Below, one piece after another: positions 43,049 to 51,754 of a stretch of 64,000 bases of DNA. Source of the stretch: Lachnospiraceae bacterium. Its GTDB lineage: Bacteria; Bacillota; Clostridia; Lachnospirales; Lachnospiraceae. Position numbers and translations under genes: made by a program. The notes beneath the pieces were generated by a model, which saw nothing but the letters and a program-made list of their open reading frames with translations, was not told the DNA's origin and did no database searches. The stretch covers positions 23,616-87,615 of the forward strand of contig JAFSLV010000047.1 in NCBI GenBank assembly GCA_017448245.1, read 5' to 3'. Every line of letters begins with the position of its first letter. Position 1 is the first letter of the stretch.

Positions 43049-43630
43049 ATGGAAACGGCAATCGGAAGCACCGGAGTCAGAAAGATGGCAGTCATTGCAA
43101 TGATGACGGCCGTGCTGTGTATCCTTTGTCCGTTTTCACTGCCTGTGGGGCCGGTGCCCGTGACGCTCGGTGTCTTCGCGGTCTTCCTGTCCGCCTTTTG
43201 TCTTCCGCCGGCAGAGGCGGCAGCGGCCTGTGCCCTCTATCTTCTGCTCGGCCTGACCGGTCTTCCGGTCTTTGCCGGATATACCGCGGGGCCCGCGAGA
43301 CTCTTTGGCCCCACCGGCGGCTATCTGACCGGTTATCTGTTCCTCGCGTTTCTGACGAGTCTTTTTGTGCGGATTGCGGGACGAAACGTGCCGGAAGGAA
43401 CGCTTTTCGCCCGCAGGATTCTCCTTCAGACGGCAGGCATGCTGCTCGGCCTTGCTGCCTGTTATTTCTTTGGCACCGCCTGGTTTTGCATACAAAACAA
43501 GATGGCCGTTGCCGAAGCGCTGGCCATCTGTGTGCTTCCGTTTCTTGTATTTGACGCGGGAAAAATCGCCGCCGCGCTCCTTTGCGGAAATGCGCTGCGC
43601 AGTGCGCTGAGAAGGGCACGGCTCCTTTAG
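43049..43630 (+). CDS. bioY: Biotin transporter substrate-binding subunit BioY
   Basis: 193 residues, about six helices. Conserved GPVPVTLGVFAVFL (around 39-52), GLPVFAGYTAGPARLFGPTGGYLTGY (around 78-103) mark the ECF-type S component for biotin. The ATG at 43049 has TTGGAGG upstream. No ECF ATPase genes are near. The BirA site confirms biotin control. Confidence 0.94.
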   Translation: METAIGSTGVRKMAVIAMMTAVLCILCPFSLPVGPVPVTLGVFAVFLSAFCLPPAEAAAACALYLLLGLTGLPVFAGYTAGPARLFGPTGGYLTGYLFLAFLTSLFVRIAGRNVPEGTLFARRILLQTAGMLLGLAACYFFGTAWFCIQNKMAVAEALAICVLPFLVFDAGKIAAALLCGNALRSALRRARLL

Positions 43631-43649
43631 CGGCAAAAAAGAAAGAGCA

Positions 43650-44387
43650 TTACGACAGCGCCACCACGCAGCAGGAGGTGTCCTCCATCCTGAGATCGAC
43701 CGTGACGGTCTCCCTTCCCTCTTCCGATTGTCCGTGAAAGATCACCGGCGTCAGATAGTCCCCGATAAACACCTGCTTTTTATATTCCGCCCGCAACCGT
43801 TTGATCCGCGCCGGATCAAAGCCTTTGATGTCCGCAGCCTCGGTCGCATCCAGTGCAATCCGGATGAACTGTCCGTTATTGACATGCCCGTTGCTGTCGA
43901 GATGATGCCGGTGTATGATCACCGGATCGCCCGCGACCCCTTCCGTCTTCGGCAGTGTGATCTTCCTGCCAAGATACTCCATGTCGATTTTTTCCCCGAT
44001 CTCGTATCGCTCCTCATGCTCCTTCGTGATACGCGAGGGGTACATCGTCTGCAGGTCAAATAAAGTCCAGAGCGAATTGGCTCTTGCGCAAAACGAGCCG
44101 TCTTTTCCCGTCATATAAAAATTACGCTGTCCCGTAAATCCCTTTAACAGATAGGGAATCGTGCCGACGGTCACGTTCTCGTACAGACGCGGCATCCTGT
44201 CGATATCGATCTGCCACGCATTCAGAATCCATATCAGATGCCGCTCCTTGAGATAGTCGAGTCCCGCCCCCACATGCTGCGTCTGAAATGTGGAACAGTC
44301 CTGAAAATAATCAATGAGCGATTCGATCGTCAGTACCCCCTCCGGGTCCGTCTCGCTGTAACGGATCCGTGAATCAAATTCATACAT
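43650..44387 (-). CDS. Acyl-ACP thioesterase
   Basis: 245 residues in a double hot-dog fold. RIRYSETDPEGVLTIESLIDYFQDCS at the N-terminus and HLDSNGHVNNGQFIRIA (around 168-184, with the conserved Asn/His) match the FatA-like PF01643 family. It releases fatty acids from acyl carrier protein. The start overlaps nrdG by eight bases, so it is coexpressed with ribonucleotide reductase genes. Convergent with bioY, 19 bases apart. Confidence 0.88.
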   Translation of the reverse strand: MYEFDSRIRYSETDPEGVLTIESLIDYFQDCSTFQTQHVGAGLDYLKERHLIWILNAWQIDIDRMPRLYENVTVGTIPYLLKGFTGQRNFYMTGKDGSFCARANSLWTLFDLQTMYPSRITKEHEERYEIGEKIDMEYLGRKITLPKTEGVAGDPVIIHRHHLDSNGHVNNGQFIRIALDATEAADIKGFDPARIKRLRAEYKKQVFIGDYLTPVIFHGQSEEGRETVTVDLRMEDTSCCVVALS

Positions 44388-45045
44388 CCCAAAGCACCAC
44401 CTTTCCCTGCTCCAGTGAGGACTGTACGCTGACGAGACGCTGGTTGCGGGATCCTCTGAAGCGCAACGTCAGGTCCTTTTCCGAAACGACAAACTTACCG
44501 TCCACCAGGACGCTGATCATGGAAAGCATCTCTTTTGTCACCTCGCAATGTGCGCTGCGCAGGGCACAGGGAAACGACACCGTGTTTCCTTTTGTATCGC
44601 GATACAGAAAACGGATGCTGCCGTCTTCCGCCACGGCATTTCCTCCCTCTCCGGCAGAAAAGCTCTCCGCATCCTCCTCCTCCAGCGCCGTTCCCGCAGG
44701 CAGCGTACTCATGATCTCCCGGTCAAACAGATAGCCGGAATAGACCCAGATCGTTTTATCCGGATATTGCTCTTTGATGCGCCGGAACAGGGGAAGCAGT
44801 GTGCGCTGGTTTTCGGGCTCCATCGGTTCTCCGCCGAGCACCGTCAGACCGGCAATATAATCCGGCGCAAGCGCATCGAGAATCTCCCCCGTCGTCTCCT
44901 CCGTATAGGATTTGCCGTACTGAAAATCCCAGGTGTCCGCATTGAAGCACCCGGGACAGTGATGCGTACAGCCCGAGACGAAGAGGGATACTCTGACGCC
45001 CGGGCCGTTCGCAATATCTGTTTTTTTGATTTCACCATAAAACAT
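44380..45045 (-). CDS. nrdG: Anaerobic ribonucleotide reductase activating protein
   Basis: 221 residues, somewhat longer than the usual ~160-175. Radical SAM motif CTHHCPGC (31-38) and the GGEPM segment follow (around 75). It uses S-adenosylmethionine to form the glycyl radical of NrdD. The extra C-terminal ~50 residues (SIRFLYRD...) look like a small separate region I cannot assign. Shares one base with the nrdD stop. Confidence 0.9.
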   Translation of the reverse strand: MFYGEIKKTDIANGPGVRVSLFVSGCTHHCPGCFNADTWDFQYGKSYTEETTGEILDALAPDYIAGLTVLGGEPMEPENQRTLLPLFRRIKEQYPDKTIWVYSGYLFDREIMSTLPAGTALEEEDAESFSAGEGGNAVAEDGSIRFLYRDTKGNTVSFPCALRSAHCEVTKEMLSMISVLVDGKFVVSEKDLTLRFRGSRNQRLVSVQSSLEQGKVVLWDV

Positions 45046-47216
45046 TACACGTGCAACACTCTGTCTCTGATCTCCTGCGTACGTCCCTGATTCCAGTACT
45101 GCGTGCCGATATAGCCACAGGTGCGTCTGGCGACATTCATCTTGGTCTGGTCACGGTTGCCGCACTGCGGGCATTCCCAGACGAGCTTGCCTTCCTCGTC
45201 TTCATTGATCAGGATCTCTCCGTCAAATCCGCAGCACTGGCAGTAATCGGACTTGGTATTGAGCTCGGCGTACATGATATTGTCGTAGATGTACGTCATG
45301 ATCGCCAGAACCGCGTCGATGTTATTGGACATATTGGGGACCTCGACGTAAGAGATCGCCCCGCCCGGTGACAGCGCCTGGAACTCGGACTCAAATTTGA
45401 GCTTGGTAAAGGCGTCGATCTGCTCCGTCACATGCACGTGATAGGAGTTGGTGATATAACTCTTGTCGGTCACACCCTCGATGATACCGAAGCGCTTCTG
45501 CAGGCACTGTGCAAATTTGTAGGTCGTGGACTCCAAGGGCGTCCCGTAGAGCGAGAAGGAGATATTGCTCTCCGCTCTCCACTTGGCGCACTTGTCATTC
45601 ATAAACTGCATGACCTGAATCGCAAAGCCCTTGCCCTCCGGATCCGTGTGCGACACGCCCTTCATGTACTGTGTGCATTCATTGAGTCCGGCATAGCCGA
45701 GCGAAATCGTCGAATAGTTGTTATAGAGGAGCTTGTCAATCGTCTCTCCCTTTTCGAGACGTGCAAGCGCCCCGTACTGCCACAGGATCGGCGCAACGTC
45801 CGAGGGGGTCCCTTTTAAGCGCTCGTGTCTGCACAGAAGTGCCCGGTGGCACAGCTCCGTGCGCTCCTCCATGATCTCCCAGAACAGCTTTTCATCACCG
45901 CCGGAGGAGCAGGCGGCATCGACCAGATTGATCGTCACGACACCCTGGTTGAAACGTCCGTAATACTTGTGCTTGCCGTCTTCACCCATGCCGGTCGTAT
46001 CCGGGGTCAGGAAGGAACGGCAGCCCATCGCCGGATATACGTCCCCCTGCTTGTATTCTTTCATCTTCTTGGCGGAGATGTAATCGGGCACCAGGCGCTT
46101 GGCCGTGCACTTTGCCGCAAGCTCCGTCAGATAATAGTACTTGCTGTCCTTATGGACATTGTCCTCATCGAGCACATAGATGAGCTTCGGGAAGGCGGGG
46201 GTGATGTAGACGCCCTTTTCGTTTTTGACGCCCTGGATGCGCTGGTGGAGCATCTCCTCGATCACCATCGCCAGGTCCTCTCTCATCTGACCGTCCTCAA
46301 CCTCGTCCAGATACATGAAAACCGTGATGAACGGTGCCTGTCCGTTGGTCGTCATCAGCGTGATCACCTGGTACTGGATGACCTGACAGCCGCGGCGTAC
46401 CTCTTCCTTGACACGCAGCTCCGCTACCTGGTTGATCTGCTCCTCATCCGCCTTCATGCCGGCCGCCTTAAACTCCTCGCGCACCATCTCACGGAACTTT
46501 TTGCGGGAGACATCGACAAACGGTACGAGGTGGCTTAAGGTGATCGACTGCCCGCCGTACTGGTTGGACGCAATCTGCGCGATCGCCTGCGTCGCGATGT
46601 TACAGGCTGTGGAAAAGCTCTTGGGCTTCTCGATCATCGTCTCCGAAATCACGGTGCCGTTCTGCAGCATGTCCTCCAGATTGACGAGATCGCAGTTGTG
46701 CATGTGCTGGGCAAAATAATCCGCATCGTGGAAGTGAATGATCCCTTCCTCATGCGCCCGCACCACGTCCTCGGGGAGAAGGAAGCGCCTGGTCAGATCC
46801 TTGCTGACCTCGCCCGCCATGTAGTCGCGCTGCACGCTGTTGACTGTCGGGTTCTTGTTGGAGTTTTCCTGCTTGACCTCCTCGTTGTTGAGCTCGATGA
46901 GGGTCATGATCTTTTCGTCGGTCGTGTTGGCCTTGCGGACCAGCGCCCTCTTATAGCGGTAGGTGATGTATTTTCTTGCGACCTCAAACCGCCCGGAATC
47001 CATGATGCCGTTTTCGACCATGTCCTGGATCTCCTCGACGCTCGCCGCACGGTTCAGCTCCACACACTGCTGCTCGACGCCTTCCTCGATCCCGCGGATC
47101 TCGTCGTCGGATAGACGCTTGTCTTCCGTGACTTCGTGATTGGCTTTCTCCACTGCGGCGACGATCTTGGAACCGTCAAAAACGACCTCTTCACCGCTTC
47201 TCTTGATGATGTTCAT
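45045..47216 (-). CDS. nrdD: Anaerobic ribonucleoside-triphosphate reductase
   Basis: 723 residues from the ATG at 47216 (MNIIKRSGEEVVFDGS); AGGAGG lies upstream. An ATP-cone is at 1-95, the reductase barrel follows, a zinc site of two CxxC pairs (CQCCG, CPQCG near 655-680) and the glycyl radical motif RTCGYIG (near 700) end the chain. It makes dNTPs without oxygen. The frame extends to 47339 but without a ribosome site. Head of the nrdD-nrdG-thioesterase operon. Confidence 0.96.
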   Translation of the reverse strand: MNIIKRSGEEVVFDGSKIVAAVEKANHEVTEDKRLSDDEIRGIEEGVEQQCVELNRAASVEEIQDMVENGIMDSGRFEVARKYITYRYKRALVRKANTTDEKIMTLIELNNEEVKQENSNKNPTVNSVQRDYMAGEVSKDLTRRFLLPEDVVRAHEEGIIHFHDADYFAQHMHNCDLVNLEDMLQNGTVISETMIEKPKSFSTACNIATQAIAQIASNQYGGQSITLSHLVPFVDVSRKKFREMVREEFKAAGMKADEEQINQVAELRVKEEVRRGCQVIQYQVITLMTTNGQAPFITVFMYLDEVEDGQMREDLAMVIEEMLHQRIQGVKNEKGVYITPAFPKLIYVLDEDNVHKDSKYYYLTELAAKCTAKRLVPDYISAKKMKEYKQGDVYPAMGCRSFLTPDTTGMGEDGKHKYYGRFNQGVVTINLVDAACSSGGDEKLFWEIMEERTELCHRALLCRHERLKGTPSDVAPILWQYGALARLEKGETIDKLLYNNYSTISLGYAGLNECTQYMKGVSHTDPEGKGFAIQVMQFMNDKCAKWRAESNISFSLYGTPLESTTYKFAQCLQKRFGIIEGVTDKSYITNSYHVHVTEQIDAFTKLKFESEFQALSPGGAISYVEVPNMSNNIDAVLAIMTYIYDNIMYAELNTKSDYCQCCGFDGEILINEDEEGKLVWECPQCGNRDQTKMNVARRTCGYIGTQYWNQGRTQEIRDRVLHV

Positions 47217-47409
47217 AATACGCCCGTTGCCTCCTGTACCTGATTGTGATATTTGATTGTCTGAATGTGGTGTAAAAAATGGCAGACCCAATATCTTGTG
47301 GTCAAAACCCATTTTACTACAGGATGTTGCGGATTGCAAGTCCTTTTTTTAATTTTGCACAATCTTTTTTTCTGCGTCTGAAAGCCACACGGCGACTGGG
47401 TTTCAGGGT

Positions 47410-47440
47410 CAAAAGCGGGGAGGCAGAAGCCTCCCCGCTT
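47410..47440 (-). terminator. Terminator after etfA
   Basis: An 11-bp stem AGCGGGGAGGC (47414-47424) pairs with GCCTCCCCGCT (47429-47439), four-base loop, followed on the minus strand by TTTTG. Lies 33 bases past the etfA stop. Confidence 0.75.
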
Positions 47441-47472
47441 AAAAATATCAATCGTTTTTATACGGGTTCCGG

Positions 47473-48474
47473 TTACGCTCTGGCTTTCTGAATCTCCTCG
47501 GTCAGCACCGGAAGCACCTGGAAGAGATCACCGACGACACCGTAGTCCGCCACACCGAAGATCGGCGCATCCTCGTCCTTGTTGATCGCAACGATTACAT
47601 CGGAGGAGCTCATGCCGGCCAGATGCTGGATTGCGCCGGAGATGCCGCAGGCGATATAGAGCTTGGGGCCGACGGTTTTGCCGGTCTGTCCGACCTGGTG
47701 GGAGTGGCTGATCCAGCCGCTGTCCACCGCCGCACGGGAGGCGCCGACCGTCGCGCCGAGCACCTTGGCGAGTGCCTCGACCGGTGCAAAGCCCTCGGGG
47801 CCGCCGACACCGCGACCGCCGGAGACGATGATCTCCGCACCCTCCAGATCCACATTTTCCGCATCCATGTCCTTGATCAGCTCAATCACGCGGGTGCGGA
47901 TATCGGACGGATCGATCTGAATATCTTCCCTGATGATCTCCGCCTTGTCCTCACCGGGCTCGGACTTTTTGAAAACACCCGGACGCACCGTACCGATCTG
48001 CGGTCTGTGGTCGGGGCAGAGGATTGTCGCCATGAGGTTGCCGCCGAAGGCGGGACGCGTCCATGCGACATTGCCGTCGTCATTGATGTCGAGCGCCGTG
48101 CAGTCCGCGGTCAGACCCGTCTGCAGACGGCTCGAGACACGGGGACCGAGGTCGCGGCCGTTATTGGTCGCACCGATCATCATGGAGGTCGGTCCGTACT
48201 TTTCGACGAGCGTGACCAGTGCGATCTGGTATGCATCCGTCGTATAGTGTTTGAAGACTTCGTTGTCAACGACAATCACCTGATCCGCGCCATGCGTCGA
48301 TGCTTCCCTGACCGCCGCATCCACGCCTGATCCGATAACGACCGCAACGAGCTTGCCGCCCTGTTTGTCCGCCATCATGCGGCCGGGTGTCAACAGTTCG
48401 ATGCCGACGTTCTTTGGAGAGCCGTCTTCATTGGTTTCCACAAATACCCATAAATCTTTTGTTTTTGCTTCCAT
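47473..48474 (-). CDS. etfA: Electron transfer flavoprotein, alpha subunit
   Basis: 333 residues. C-terminal FAD-binding ETF_alpha domain with [12 protein letters not shown] (around 212) and [27 protein letters not shown] (around 262-288). No ferredoxin domain is fused. With EtfB it passes electrons between acyl-CoA dehydrogenases or other flavoenzymes and an acceptor; no such dehydrogenase gene is nearby. 176 bases separate it from etfB. Confidence 0.94.
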   Translation of the reverse strand: MEAKTKDLWVFVETNEDGSPKNVGIELLTPGRMMADKQGGKLVAVVIGSGVDAAVREASTHGADQVIVVDNEVFKHYTTDAYQIALVTLVEKYGPTSMMIGATNNGRDLGPRVSSRLQTGLTADCTALDINDDGNVAWTRPAFGGNLMATILCPDHRPQIGTVRPGVFKKSEPGEDKAEIIREDIQIDPSDIRTRVIELIKDMDAENVDLEGAEIIVSGGRGVGGPEGFAPVEALAKVLGATVGASRAAVDSGWISHSHQVGQTGKTVGPKLYIACGISGAIQHLAGMSSSDVIVAINKDEDAPIFGVADYGVVGDLFQVLPVLTEEIQKARA

Positions 48475-48480
48475 AATGTC

Positions 48481-48645
48481 TATCTCCTTTTTCTTGGAAA
48501 GTCAATCGCTTCGTGCTTCGCACTCCCGCAATTGACCGCTCATTCACAATCCGGGCTGCCGCCCTCCTTGTTCATGTCGCTTGCCCGGCAACTGTCCGTG
48601 CATCAACATGCAAGCATGTTGTCTGCACGTACGCTTGCCGTCTCT
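48481..48645. repeat. Inverted-repeat-rich spacer between etfB and etfA
   Basis: No gene. Two structured units: GTCAAT (48501-48506) with ATTGAC (48531-48536) enclosing GTGC-TTC-GCAC; and a nested hairpin with CGGCAA/TTGCCG (48586-48591, 48635-48640), CGTGCA/TGCACG (48597-48602, 48624-48629) and CAACATG/CATGTTG (48604-48610, 48615-48621). It may be a mobile intergenic palindrome or an mRNA processing or attenuation site. Confidence 0.5.
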
Positions 48646-48650
48646 TTCCA

Positions 48651-49457
48651 TCAAATCACATGCGCATCGCTGAGCATCGTGAACAGTTTCTTCGCGCTGT
48701 CTTCGGGTGTGTCTTCTTTGATCACCACGCCGCCCTTTTTGCGCTCGGGCACAAAACTCTTTTTGACATGCGTGGGCGATCCCTTCAGGCCGATCTTCGT
48801 CTGGTCGATATCCGGCAGATCCGCAGGGGCGATCAGTCCGATCTCTGCCTTGTTGGCAGCCAGCTTGCTCTTGATCGTCGGATAACGGGGGTCAAAGGAG
48901 GGTTTGGTAAACGTGATGAGGCAGGGGAATTTGATACCGATGACTTCCTTGCCGCCTTCCACTTCCTTATGCACATGAAGCTCGTCACCTTCCACAAAGG
49001 CTTCGAGCGCGTAGGTCACCTGCGGGAGACCCAGCTGTTCGCCGATTTCCGGTCCGACCTGTGCGGTGTCACCGTCGATCGCCTGCTTGCCGCAGAAGAT
49101 CATGTCAAACCGAATACCCTCGTCCTTTTCCAGCTTCTTGATCGACTCGGACAGAATATAGCTGGTCGCGAGCGTATCGGAACCGCCGAACTCCCTGCCG
49201 GATACGAGATATCCCTTGTCCGCACCGAGAGAAATGCATTCCTTGATGACAGCCTTGGCCTGCTCGGGTCCCATGGAAATGACATAGATTTTGGTGTCCG
49301 GATCCTTGTCCTTGATCCTTGCCGCCGCTTCCATCGCATATCCGTCAAACGGATTGAGGATGGACGGCACGCCCTGTCTGATCAGGGTGTTGGTCTCGGG
49401 ATCGATCTTGATTTCTGTCGTATCCGGGACCTGTTTCACGCATACTAAGATGTTCAT
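48651..49457 (-). CDS. etfB: Electron transfer flavoprotein, beta subunit
   Basis: 268 residues. MNILVCVKQVPDTTEIKIDPETNTLIR and GMEAAARIKD-like segment (YAMEAAARIKDKDPDTKIYVISMGP) and FCGKQAIDGDTAQVGPEIGEQLGLPQVTY (around 123-151) match EtfB, including residues that in bifurcating enzymes bind NAD/FAD. AAGGAGG precedes the ATG. Confidence 0.95.
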   Translation of the reverse strand: MNILVCVKQVPDTTEIKIDPETNTLIRQGVPSILNPFDGYAMEAAARIKDKDPDTKIYVISMGPEQAKAVIKECISLGADKGYLVSGREFGGSDTLATSYILSESIKKLEKDEGIRFDMIFCGKQAIDGDTAQVGPEIGEQLGLPQVTYALEAFVEGDELHVHKEVEGGKEVIGIKFPCLITFTKPSFDPRYPTIKSKLAANKAEIGLIAPADLPDIDQTKIGLKGSPTHVKKSFVPERKKGGVVIKEDTPEDSAKKLFTMLSDAHVI

Positions 49458-49523
49458 GTGCTTCCTCCTTGTTTTTCCTCTTTTTGGCTCTCCGTTCGGC
49501 CGTTTTCGGCCGATACGAAGGTT

Positions 49524-49552
49524 ATCTTACACTAACCTTTCGGGGATTGCAA
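49524..49552 (-). promoter_or_regulatory. Promoter of etfBA
   Basis: Minus strand TTGCAA (49547-49552), 17 bases, TAAGAT (49524-49529), about 67 bases before the etfB ATG. Confidence 0.65.
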
Positions 49553-49616
49553 GCAATCTTGCGAATTTTTCCTATATTTTTAAGCAATGGCTCCAAAGGC
49601 ACAGGATATCACTCTG

Positions 49617-49625
49617 TGGTATACT
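49617..49625 (+). promoter_or_regulatory. Extended -10 promoter of the alcohol dehydrogenase gene
   Basis: TGGTATACT gives an extended -10 with TATACT at 49620-49625. The ATG at 49650 follows after 24 bases, with AAAAGGAGG between. No clear -35 box. Confidence 0.5.
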
Positions 49626-49649
49626 GGTAAGAAAAGGAGGAACGGACCC

Positions 49650-50732
49650 ATGTTTTTCTATATGCCGGTACAGGTTTACGCGGAAAAAGACTGTGTACGG
49701 AACCACGCAAAGGAGCTTTGCTCCTTTGGGAAAAAGGCGCTGATTGTCACCGGAAAAAGCTCCGCCGCCAAAAACGGCTCCCTGGATGACATCCGCAACG
49801 CACTGGATGCGGGCGGTATCGGAAACGCGCACTTCAACGAAGTCGAGGAAAACCCTTCCGTAGAGACGGTAATGAGGGCAAGGGATATCGGCCTGAAGGA
49901 AGGCTGCGACTTTGTGATCGGCATCGGCGGAGGCTCTCCCATGGATGCGGCCAAAGCCATTGCCATGATGATCCGGCAAAAGGACGCGGACGCTTCCGTT
50001 TTGTTTGATTCCGAAGCATCCCCGGCCACGGTACCCGTAGTGCTCGTCCCCACCACCTGCGGCACGGGAAGCGAGGTAACGGGCATCTCCGTGCTCACAC
50101 GTCACGATCTTCATACCAAGATGGCGATACCGCACAAGATCTTTGCCGCTCTTGCGCTCGTGGACGGCAAATACATGAAGGGGATGCCCGCGCATATCTT
50201 TGCGGAGACCACGATGGATGCCTTTGCGCATCTGACGGAGAGCCGCATCAACGCCAAGGCCAGCGATATGAGCCGGATGTGTGTGGATGCGGGGCTTAGG
50301 CTCTGGCTGCGCTCGAAGGATGTACTGCTCGGAAAAAGAGAGGCGGACGAAACCGACTTTCTCAACATGCTCAACGCCTCGACCATGGCGGGTATGGCGA
50401 TTGCGCACACGGGCACCAGTCTGCCGCACGGCCTCAGCTATGCACTGACCTACAATACCCGTATGCCGCACGGCAAGGCCTGCGGATATTTCCTGCCGGG
50501 ATATCTGGCGGAGGCCTCAAAAGAGGACCGTGATTACGTGATTTCCACGGCCGGCTTTTCTTCCGTCGACGATCTCGCGCTCTATTATGACATGACCTGC
50601 CGGAAGGAGCGTGTGGAAGAGGATATCCTTGCGCTTTCCGTCGACGATCTGTTGCATAATCCGGCCAAGATGGCATCCGCGCCGTTTGCCGTGGATGAAC
50701 GGATGCTCCGGCGTATCGCAGGGCTTTCATAA
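49650..50732 (+). CDS. Iron-containing alcohol dehydrogenase
   Basis: 360 residues from the ATG at 49650 (MFFYMPVQVYAEKDC), preceded by AAGGAGG. NAD motif GGGSPMDAAKAI (around 93-104), TTCGTGSEVT (around 136) and metal-site His residues in DAFAHLTES (around 195) and MPHGKACG (around 272), plus SLPHGLSYAL (around 258). It reduces aldehydes or ketones, or oxidises alcohols or glycerol-like substrates; substrate unknown. A frame extension upstream to 49587 lacks a ribosome site and crosses the promoter. Confidence 0.88.
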   Translation: MFFYMPVQVYAEKDCVRNHAKELCSFGKKALIVTGKSSAAKNGSLDDIRNALDAGGIGNAHFNEVEENPSVETVMRARDIGLKEGCDFVIGIGGGSPMDAAKAIAMMIRQKDADASVLFDSEASPATVPVVLVPTTCGTGSEVTGISVLTRHDLHTKMAIPHKIFAALALVDGKYMKGMPAHIFAETTMDAFAHLTESRINAKASDMSRMCVDAGLRLWLRSKDVLLGKREADETDFLNMLNASTMAGMAIAHTGTSLPHGLSYALTYNTRMPHGKACGYFLPGYLAEASKEDRDYVISTAGFSSVDDLALYYDMTCRKERVEEDILALSVDDLLHNPAKMASAPFAVDERMLRRIAGLS

Positions 50733-50782
50733 CGCGCCTGCCCGGCACATTGCGGCCGGATGGCGGCGGGGAAGGTGATGAC

Positions 50783-51700
50783 TCAGGCGAGCGTCAGAAA
50801 TGCCGCGAGATTGCCGCGCGCTTCACCTCTCACGCGGTGAGAAAATAACAGATCCGGGTTGCAGCGCGTGCAGATATCGGTGACGGTGATCCGGTCGGAA
50901 CGAACGCCCGCTTCCCGCAACAGCAGGCTGTTGAGAAGCCACAGATCCAATTGATATTTATCCCGCGGCGCGTCTTCTTTTTGAAAGAGGACGCCCGTTT
51001 CTTTTGCCCCGGGAAATGCAACCGATACCTCCTCCGCGACATCCGTGCCGATCTCATAGCATTCCGCACAGATCGAAGGGCCGATTGCCACATGCAGGTC
51101 CGCAGCGTCCGTGCCGTAATACGCATGCATCGCTTCAACCATCTTTTTTCCGATACCACCTGTCGTCCCTCTCCGGCCGGCATGCGCAACGCCGATGGCG
51201 CGCCGGACGGGATCCGCAAATAACAGCGGCACGCAGTCGGCCCAGAAGCAGGCAAGAACGACACCTTCTTCATCGGTTACCAGACCGTCCGTATCCGTAT
51301 AATCGCGGTCCCGTGTAACACCCTTGCCGGCGTCTTCGCGCGTCACCTTGCGGACATGGGCGGTATGGGTCTGAAAGGTACATATGACATCGTCCGGCAC
51401 GCGGCCCATCACCTGCGTGATGCGCCGGTAGTTTTCCGTTACCGCATCCGGATCATCTCCTCTGGTAAAAGAAAGATTCATCGTATCGAAGGGTGCACGG
51501 CTCACGCCGCCCAGCCGCGTGGCAAAGGCATGGCGCGTGCCTGTCGCCTCCGAAAACGAATCAAAAGACAGGTATGTTACGCCGTTTTCATGCGTAATAC
51601 GGTGTAAGGTTGCTTTGCTGTTTTTCTTTCTGAGAATCCTGACGACAGACAACCCCGCCTCCTGATCCGTCTCTTTACTTTGCCTTTTCACAATCTGCAT
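50783..51700 (-). CDS. YlmD/PgeF (YfiH) family protein
   Basis: 305 residues; the first ~45 residues are extra and an internal start is possible. QTHTAHV (around 105-112), the metal-binding VAHAGRRGTTGG (around 166) and IGPSICAECYEIG (around 200), and SHRVRGEARGNLAAF at the end match the multicopper-oxidase-like family with purine nucleoside phosphorylase or UDP-MurNAc editing activity. The usual Trp in HAGWRG is Arg here, and the C-terminal RDGG stretch is altered; the His and Cys ligands are kept. Last gene of the operon that starts with the trigger-factor-like lipoprotein. Confidence 0.8.
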   Translation of the reverse strand: MQIVKRQSKETDQEAGLSVVRILRKKNSKATLHRITHENGVTYLSFDSFSEATGTRHAFATRLGGVSRAPFDTMNLSFTRGDDPDAVTENYRRITQVMGRVPDDVICTFQTHTAHVRKVTREDAGKGVTRDRDYTDTDGLVTDEEGVVLACFWADCVPLLFADPVRRAIGVAHAGRRGTTGGIGKKMVEAMHAYYGTDAADLHVAIGPSICAECYEIGTDVAEEVSVAFPGAKETGVLFQKEDAPRDKYQLDLWLLNSLLLREAGVRSDRITVTDICTRCNPDLLFSHRVRGEARGNLAAFLTLA

Positions 51701-51754
51701 CGCCGCCGCGCAAATCGCCGCTGCCCGGTTTGCGACGCGTGTGATGCACTCTCG

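Noticed and set aside
47220-47330. NrdR box upstream of nrdD
   Set aside because: ACCACAAGATATTGGGT on the minus strand is only a partial match and I could not find a second box at the expected spacing.
50730-50785. Bidirectional terminator between the alcohol dehydrogenase and YlmD-type genes
   Set aside because: GC-rich with possible stems but no T-run on either side.
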